Shown here piece by piece: positions 1-3,043 of a stretch of DNA of 7,930 nt. Each line of letters opens with the position of its first letter. Position 1 is the first letter of the stretch. Source of the DNA: Victivallaceae bacterium (lineage in GTDB: Bacteria; Verrucomicrobiota; Lentisphaeria; Victivallales; Victivallaceae); contig JAQVVK010000099.1 of assembly GCA_028698975.1 (NCBI GenBank), positions 1 to 7,930 of the forward strand, in the 5' to 3' direction. The position numbers were made by a program, and so were the translations under genes. A model generated the notes under the pieces. The model was not told the origin of the DNA, did no database searches, and worked only from the letters and a program-made list of their open reading frames with translations.

Positions 1-27
1 GATTTTTGTTTAAGTGGTTTTGACGAT

Positions 28-99
28 CTGTATTTTTTTTGACAAAATACAGAAAAAACATCATTTTTTCTGTATTTATTCTAAAATACACTTGTATTT
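28..99 (+). promoter_or_regulatory. Putative operator cluster, AAATACA/TGTATTT half-sites (copy 1)
   Basis: Five copies of a 7-bp half-site in alternating orientation are visible: TGTATTT at 29-35, AAATACA at 45-51, TGTATTT at 71-77, AAATACA at 84-90 and TGTATTT at 93-99. Two pairs make strong palindromes. One is a perfect 14-bp inverted repeat, AAATACAGAAAAAA (45-58) against 64-77, with loop CATCA. The other is AAATACA-CT-TGTATTT (84-99), which covers the -35 hexamer. A palindrome over the -35 is a typical repressor site. The binding protein is unknown; the HTH protein at 897-1346 is the obvious local candidate. Confidence 0.6.
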
Positions 100-171
100 C
101 TCTTAAAACGTGGTATATTAATAGTGTTGACAGAGAGAGATACCAAAAACCAAAACAAGGGAGATTGAAAA
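33..171 (+). repeat. Duplicated promoter-leader cassette, copy 1
   Basis: This region is repeated at 466-604. The core 81-166 matches 515-600 at 85 of 86 positions, the only change being T95 versus C529 in the -35 region. It contains the promoter, the whole untranslated leader and the Shine-Dalgarno. The outer part (33-60) also matches 466-493 closely, while the middle (61-80) has diverged. The homology stops at the start codon, and the two downstream genes are unrelated, so this is a reused regulatory cassette and not a gene duplication. Confidence 0.93.
92..119 (+). promoter_or_regulatory. Sigma70-like promoter of the 82-aa gene
   Basis: The -35 is TTGTAT (92-97) and the -10 is TATATT (114-119), with a 16-bp spacer. 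Transcription would start near 126, giving a leader of about 45 nt before the ATG at 172. The -35 lies inside a perfect 7+2+7 palindrome, which suggests repression. It is conserved base for base at the second copy except for one position in the -35. Confidence 0.65.
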
Positions 172-420
172 ATGAACTTGACCATCAACGAACGAATCGC
201 CATCGCAGAGAAATACATCGAAACGATCAACAAGATGTTCTCTGACAGTGGACGCAGGGAACTCGATCTCAGGATCTGGAGCAAGGGAAAACACGTTCGT
301 ATTTATGGTCTCAAAAAGTTTGATTATGTCGCGATTCTCGAAAATGGCAAAATCGAAAACGAAGTGAACAATCCCTTTCCTGAAATTCACGCTGCGATCA
401 GAGCGTTGAGCAACAACTAA
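172..420 (+). CDS. Small protein of unknown function, 82 aa
   Basis: The family was not recognised. The ATG at 172 is preceded by AAGGGAG (157-163) at 8-nt spacing, in a leader shared with the gene at 605, which makes the start secure. The N-terminal third (residues 4-25) looks helical. Residues 31-64 alternate polar and hydrophobic residues, as in a beta hairpin or small sheet (LDLRIWSKGKHVRIYG, then VAILENGKIEN). Residues 69-80 form a short final helix. There is no signal peptide or membrane segment, so it should be cytoplasmic. It forms a single-gene transcription unit with its own promoter and a terminator directly after the stop. Size, isolation and position beside phage structural genes fit an accessory (moron-type) or early host-takeover protein, but nothing in the sequence gives a function. 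Confidence 0.82.
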   Translation: MNLTINERIAIAEKYIETINKMFSDSGRRELDLRIWSKGKHVRIYGLKKFDYVAILENGKIENEVNNPFPEIHAAIRALSNN

Positions 421-436
421 AATCAAACGACGCCGT

Positions 437-473
437 GCCGGGACTTCGAAAAAAAATCCCGGCGTTTTTTTTT
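437..473 (+). terminator. Rho-independent terminator after the 82-aa gene
   Basis: GCCGGGA (437-443) pairs perfectly with TCCCGGC (457-463) across a 13-nt loop, followed by a run of nine T (465-473). It begins 16 nt after the TAA of the upstream gene. The T run merges directly into the second promoter-leader cassette. Confidence 0.85.
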
Positions 474-477
474 GACA

Positions 478-533
478 AAATACAGAAAAAACAGTCTTTT
501 TTTCAATATATTTTCTAAAATACACTTGCATTT
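478..533 (+). promoter_or_regulatory. Putative operator cluster, reduced (copy 2)
   Basis: Three half-sites remain: AAATACA at 478-484, AAATACA at 518-524 and an imperfect TGCATTT at 527-533. The arms corresponding to 29-35 and 71-77 of copy 1 are absent or degraded. If these are repressor sites, this promoter should be less tightly controlled than the first one. Confidence 0.5.
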
Positions 534-553
534 CTCTTAAAACGTGGTATATT
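526..553 (+). promoter_or_regulatory. Sigma70-like promoter of the 92-aa/HTH operon
   Basis: The -35 is TTGCAT (526-531) and the -10 is TATATT (548-553), with a 16-bp spacer. The spacer and -10 are identical to the first promoter, and the -35 differs by one base (C for T). The leader is about 45 nt. Confidence 0.65.
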
Positions 554-604
554 AATAGTGTTGACAGAGAGAGATACCAAAAACCAAAACAAGGGAGATT
601 AAAA

Positions 605-883
605 ATGACCATCGAAACCAAAACCGGATTTGTCGCAGCACTGGAAAACATCGATCTGCAGGGACACAACTTGATGACTCGCGAAGAACTCATTAACGCG
701 GTTCGCGAGGCTGGAGCGGACGCGGCGGACGATGCGCGAATCGCGGTTTTCGTCACCAATGACTACAACGAGATATGCTACGCGGTCGACGGGGATTTTG
801 ACTGGATGTTTTACGAAGACGACTTCTTCACGCCAGACGATCGCGACGAACTCATCGATCTGGCTGATCAGGCGACGCGCTGA
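605..883 (+). CDS. Very acidic small protein of unknown function, 92 aa
   Basis: The family was not recognised. The ATG at 605 follows AAGGGAG (591-597) at 7-nt spacing. By my count the protein has 23 Asp/Glu against 6 Lys/Arg, a net charge near -17. The acidity is concentrated in the second half, for example GDFDWMFYEDDFFTPDD at residues 63-79, where acidic residues alternate with aromatics. Residues 24-36 look like a helix (MTREELINAVREA), and 46-60 like two beta strands (IAVFVTNDYNEICYAV). It has no signal peptide or membrane segment. It is the first gene of a two-gene operon with the HTH protein 13 nt downstream. Strong negative charge in a small phage protein is compatible with DNA mimicry, as in several anti-restriction and anti-CRISPR proteins. 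That is inference from composition and context only. Confidence 0.82.
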   Translation: MTIETKTGFVAALENIDLQGHNLMTREELINAVREAGADAADDARIAVFVTNDYNEICYAVDGDFDWMFYEDDFFTPDDRDELIDLADQATR

Positions 884-896
884 ACAGGAGAAGAAA

Positions 897-1346
897 ATGG
901 ACAAAATCGAATTTGCCAATCTGACGCGCGGAATCACTTCCGCGCGGGTTGCCGAGCTGACCAACCGGTCGCTGTCGCAAATCCAAACCTATCTCGCCGG
1001 TAAAGCGAAAATCCCATACGAGGTGGCGAGGTTCGCCATCGAGCTTGGCGACATGCTGGAACGTCTGAAGATAACCGACCACCCGGCCGGGCGGCGGATG
1101 CGGCGGGTGATCGGCGGCAGGCTGTACGATACCGCCAGCGCGTCGCTGATAGCTGAACGCGAAAGCGGTTATCCCAGCGACAACAACTATGTGGACGAAG
1201 GACTTTATCGCACCAAAAATGGCGTCTACTTTTTGGCAGGTGATAAAATCGAAATACTTGGCGAAAGCGAAGCGCGGCAGTGGGTCGAAAATTACGCGGC
1301 AGCGGAAACTTATATCGCAGCGTTCTGCAAACCACCGGAGGCGTGA
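897..1346 (+). CDS. Helix-turn-helix protein, probable regulator, 149 aa
   Basis: The ATG at 897 was chosen because AGGAG (886-890) lies 6 nt upstream and because the reading frame further upstream runs inside the preceding gene. Residues 9-40 resemble a Cro/XRE-type helix-turn-helix: a positioning helix around SARVAELTN (15-23), a turn, then the recognition helix SLSQIQTYLAG (25-35), with further helices to about 58. A basic patch follows (GRRMRRVIGGR, 65-75). Residues 103-143 (LYRTKNGVYFLAGDKIEIL, then EARQWVENY) resemble a C-terminal module I remember from many small phage and plasmid proteins; its role is unknown to me. It is probably a DNA-binding autoregulator of its operon, for which the palindromes over both local promoters are candidate operators. 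A perfect inverted repeat sits at codons 10-17. Its stop lies 4 nt from the stop of the convergent minus-strand gene. Confidence 0.85.
   Translation: MDKIEFANLTRGITSARVAELTNRSLSQIQTYLAGKAKIPYEVARFAIELGDMLERLKITDHPAGRRMRRVIGGRLYDTASASLIAERESGYPSDNNYVDEGLYRTKNGVYFLAGDKIEILGESEARQWVENYAAAETYIAAFCKPPEA
925..946 (+). other. Perfect 9-bp inverted repeat inside the start of the HTH gene
   Basis: CGCGCGGAA (925-933) and TTCCGCGCG (938-946) are perfect reverse complements with a TCAC loop. In RNA this would form a GC-rich stem-loop beginning 28 nt after the start codon. No T run follows, so it is not an intrinsic terminator. It may be an mRNA structure affecting translation of the HTH gene, a DNA operator, or coincidence in GC-rich coding sequence. 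Confidence 0.6.
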
Positions 1347-1350
1347 GGCA

Positions 1351-1875
1351 TCAATCGCACCACGTCCAGCCATGCCAGGAGCGCGAGGGGTGTTTATTGG
1401 AGGGGCGCAATCTCCCCAGCATGACTTGCGCCAAAGGCTGGCCAGACGCGGTGATCTTTCGCTCGTCGTGCGTGAAAAGTTCCGAAAATTTGGCCACGAA
1501 AAAAGCCAGATTCTTGAATTTATAAACCTCGCCGGCCGGCGAACGCAGCGACCACGTTTTGCAGGCTGGGTACTGCTCTGTTTTCGCGACACTCGACAAA
1601 AACGCGTGGGCGGCGGCGGACATTTCGTTTTTGACTTTTTCCAGATAGTTTTGACGAAGTTTGATCGCGCACCGGCGAGAGCAGGTTTTGGCGTTGCCGG
1701 TGCGTGTAAATTTCTTTTTGCAGATCACACAAATATTTTTAGTGTCCTGATCGCGCCAGCGGTTGAGCATGTTTTCACTGCGTCGACGATGGGCGCACTC
1801 AGGCGAACAGCAAACCTTGTGTCCATTTGCTGTTCTGAACGTTTTTTGGCACACCGGGCAGACTTTTACGCTCAT
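1351..1875 (-). CDS. Zinc-knuckle protein with homing-endonuclease-associated type C-terminus, 174 aa
   Basis: Two cysteine knuckles are clear: C6-x2-C9, then C22/C23 and C27; and C49-x2-C52, then C65-x3-C69. Both have the CxxC...CSxxC style of zinc ribbons found in phage HNH-type and other DNA-binding proteins. Residues 108-172 (WSLRSPAGEVYKFKNLAFFV, ending in WHGWTW) resemble the 'SPxGxxYxFxNLxxF...GW' DNA-binding module of phage homing endonucleases and relatives. No nuclease catalytic motif (HNH, GIY-YIG, LAGLIDADG) is visible, so it may be only a DNA-binding protein. The ATG at 1875 is preferred because its upstream sequence, GGATTTTGACAAA, closely resembles that of the lipoprotein gene (GGATTTGTCAAA). 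A GTG at 1923 in the same frame would add 16 residues encoded through a terminator hairpin. It has its own promoter and is convergent with the HTH gene. Confidence 0.8.
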   Translation of the reverse strand: MSVKVCPVCQKTFRTANGHKVCCSPECAHRRRSENMLNRWRDQDTKNICVICKKKFTRTGNAKTCSRRCAIKLRQNYLEKVKNEMSAAAHAFLSSVAKTEQYPACKTWSLRSPAGEVYKFKNLAFFVAKFSELFTHDERKITASGQPLAQVMLGRLRPSNKHPSRSWHGWTWCD

Positions 1876-1890
1876 TTTGTCAAAATCCAA

Positions 1891-1917
1891 ATAAAAAGCC
1901 CCGGTTTTCGCCGGGGC
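1891..1917 (-). terminator. Rho-independent terminator between the lipoprotein and zinc-knuckle genes
   Basis: Read on the minus strand, GCCCCGG (1917-1911) pairs perfectly with CCGGGGC (1904-1898) around CGAAAA. TTTTTAT follows directly (1897-1891). It would end the late operon after the lipoprotein gene. It also lies between the promoter at 1948-1976 and the ATG at 1875, so it could act as an attenuator for the zinc-knuckle gene. Confidence 0.8.
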
Positions 1918-1947
1918 CGCCACTACGGTAAGAATGAGACTAAAAAT

Positions 1948-1976
1948 AAAATAACATCAAGTTTTATTTTTGTCAA
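1948..1976 (-). promoter_or_regulatory. Sigma70-like promoter for the zinc-knuckle gene
   Basis: On the minus strand, a consensus -35 TTGACA (1976-1971) is followed after a 17-bp spacer by TATTTT (1953-1948). It lies in the AT-rich gap between the lipoprotein stop (1987) and the zinc-knuckle gene. The predicted start is near 1941, giving a leader of about 65 nt that contains the terminator hairpin. Confidence 0.6.
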
Positions 1977-1986
1977 GCCGGATCTT

Positions 1987-2421
1987 TTATTTTTCTGCTT
2001 TTTCATCGCCGGACGGGGTTGACTGACTGCCGACCGCGTTGGATTTCAACACCGCCGCCACCGCTTCAAGCCTGACTTTACTCTGCTCCGCCGTTTCGCT
2101 TGGCAAACCAACATAAGAAAAAGTTCGCGTCACCGCTGTGTGGCCAAAAACCGCAGCCAAACCAGACTGGCTTTCTGTATAAGACACTGCGATTTGCGTT
2201 TTGGCGTCGCCGGGCAGTGCCGGGGCGGAGGCGATCGAGTTCTGCACCGTCCCTATCATGAGATTGGGGGCGACGGTTCCCGAAGTGGTGGATCCGGTCG
2301 TTTCGATCTTTACCACTGTGCCATTGGAGGCGATACCGAACGCCGCCGATTTGATGGCTGTGCATCCTGCAAGCATGGTTATACAAACCGTGGCGGCGAA
2401 CAATGCAAAGAGTTTTTTCAT
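1987..2421 (-). CDS. Phage-encoded lipoprotein, 144 aa
   Basis: The N-terminus is a textbook lipoprotein signal: MKK, a hydrophobic stretch (residues 4-16), and the lipobox LAGC with the acylated cysteine at residue 20. The mature protein would be about 125 residues, small and Thr/Ser/Ala-rich, with a hydrophilic tail (SQSTPSGDEKAEK). The ATG at 2421 is preferred over an in-frame ATG at 2454 because AAAGGA lies about 9 nt upstream and the signal peptide then begins correctly. It is anchored to the inner or outer membrane. It lies 29 nt after the holin-like gene and ends the run of late genes before a terminator. Roles to consider are an outer-membrane spanin subunit, superinfection exclusion or lysogenic conversion. 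It lacks the proline richness of classical Rz1, so the spanin idea is weak. Confidence 0.88.
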   Translation of the reverse strand: MKKLFALFAATVCITMLAGCTAIKSAAFGIASNGTVVKIETTGSTTSGTVAPNLMIGTVQNSIASAPALPGDAKTQIAVSYTESQSGLAAVFGHTAVTRTFSYVGLPSETAEQSKVRLEAVAAVLKSNAVGSQSTPSGDEKAEK

Positions 2422-2450
2422 TTTGACAAATCCTTTCTTTTTTTGTTTTG

Positions 2451-2690
2451 TCAATTTTGTTTGAATGCCTGCCAGAGATTGGCAAGCAGCGACAACACCA
2501 GCGCGGCGAGCGAGATCACTTTCCCGCTGTGGCTTTTTTCTGTTTCCAACTTTTCGCCCCGGGCGGACAACCCCGCCACACCGTTTCCGTTCACAGTTTT
2601 TTCCAATTTTTCGAGGCGGTGGAACTGCGTTATGTTTTGCTCTTCGATCCGGGCGAGGCGGTCGATGACTTCGCGTTCAAAGGCAGTCAC
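2451..2690 (-). CDS. Holin-like small membrane protein, 79 aa
   Basis: Residues 1-35 (AFEREVIDRLARIEEQN, then LEKLEKTV) form an amphipathic, coiled-coil-like segment. Residues 56-74 (GKVISLAALVLSLLANLW) form one transmembrane helix close to the C-terminus, followed by KQN. This layout matches haemolysin XhlA-type and similar one-pass phage holin or holin-accessory proteins. The start is GTG (2690-2688), overlapping the upstream TGA in a GTGA arrangement. It is preceded by a G-rich Shine-Dalgarno (GGGGGGA, six G at 2703-2698). It would act in the inner membrane during lysis. The holin assignment is by size, topology and position; a tail or membrane-anchored accessory role cannot be excluded. 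Confidence 0.75.
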   Translation of the reverse strand: MTAFEREVIDRLARIEEQNITQFHRLEKLEKTVNGNGVAGLSARGEKLETEKSHSGKVISLAALVLSLLANLWQAFKQN

Positions 2691-3043
2691 TTTTCATCCC
2701 CCCAATGTGAAGCACCGCCAATTCGAACCCCTGCATAAACCAGATTGGCTTTCCATTTCGACCACCCGGCGTCGGCGATCAGGTGGTCGCGCAGCCATTG
2801 ATCTGCTTCTTTTCGCGTGCAGACGTGCGACTGATAAAGCCAGTCGTGAATGACTGCGCAGCGCGTCACCGCGTCGCTGCCGATCTGGGGGCTGATCAGC
2901 CGCCAGAAAATCCGGGGGACGCTCATCCCATCAGAATAAAATCCGGTGGGCACGGTGCGCCATTTGTCCCACGCGTGAAATGTTAAGGGTTCGCGTGTCC
3001 AGAATTCGATGTTTTTCGACGCGTGGTTCAGCTCGATTTTCAT
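2687..3043 (-). CDS. DUF1353 family phage protein, 118 aa
   Basis: The family hallmarks are present: SDGMSVPRIFW (37-47) followed by AVIHDWLY (63-70) and the downstream KEADQWL (78-84). The length is normal for the family. DUF1353 proteins are common in phages near tail and lysis genes; their biochemical role is not established. Conserved Asp, His and Asp residues (D38, H66, D67) would suit a metal-binding or catalytic site, but this is inference. The ATG at 3043 overlaps the preceding gene's stop by 4 nt (ATGA), with GGAG a few bases upstream. It has no signal peptide. It is translationally coupled to the holin-like gene behind it. Confidence 0.88.
   Translation of the reverse strand: MKIELNHASKNIEFWTREPLTFHAWDKWRTVPTGFYSDGMSVPRIFWRLISPQIGSDAVTRCAVIHDWLYQSHVCTRKEADQWLRDHLIADAGWSKWKANLVYAGVRIGGASHWGDEK

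Larger units (their letters stand above)
466..604 (+). repeat. Duplicated promoter-leader cassette, copy 2
   Basis: This is the second copy of the 33-171 cassette. The 86-bp core at 515-600 differs from 81-166 by one base. The stretch 494-514 has diverged, so the long 14-bp palindrome of copy 1 has lost its right arm here. One A/G is also missing just before the start codon (attaaaa against attgaaaa). Confidence 0.93.

Noticed and set aside
1..27. Possible end of another gene at the left edge
   Set aside because: AT-rich sequence with no clear coding signal or terminator; too short to judge.
39..44. TTGACA at 39-44, 472-477 and 127-132 as extra -35 elements
   Set aside because: None has an acceptable -10 at 15-19 bp. 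The first two are conserved with the cassette and are better seen as part of the operator region.
1189..2022. 277-aa plus-strand open frame opposite the zinc-knuckle gene
   Set aside because: It runs antisense to a clear zinc-knuckle protein and through a promoter and terminator region, with no recognisable domain; a shadow of the GC-rich minus-strand gene.
2426..2454. TTGACA on the minus strand upstream of the lipoprotein gene (2454-2449)
   Set aside because: The hexamer is perfect, but the sequence 17 nt downstream (ATTTGT) is a poor -10 and overlaps the Shine-Dalgarno region; not strong enough to call a promoter.
2422..2454. Longer lipoprotein start at 2454 (11 extra residues)
   Set aside because: It would put a charged stretch before the signal peptide, and the ATG at 2421 has a good Shine-Dalgarno.
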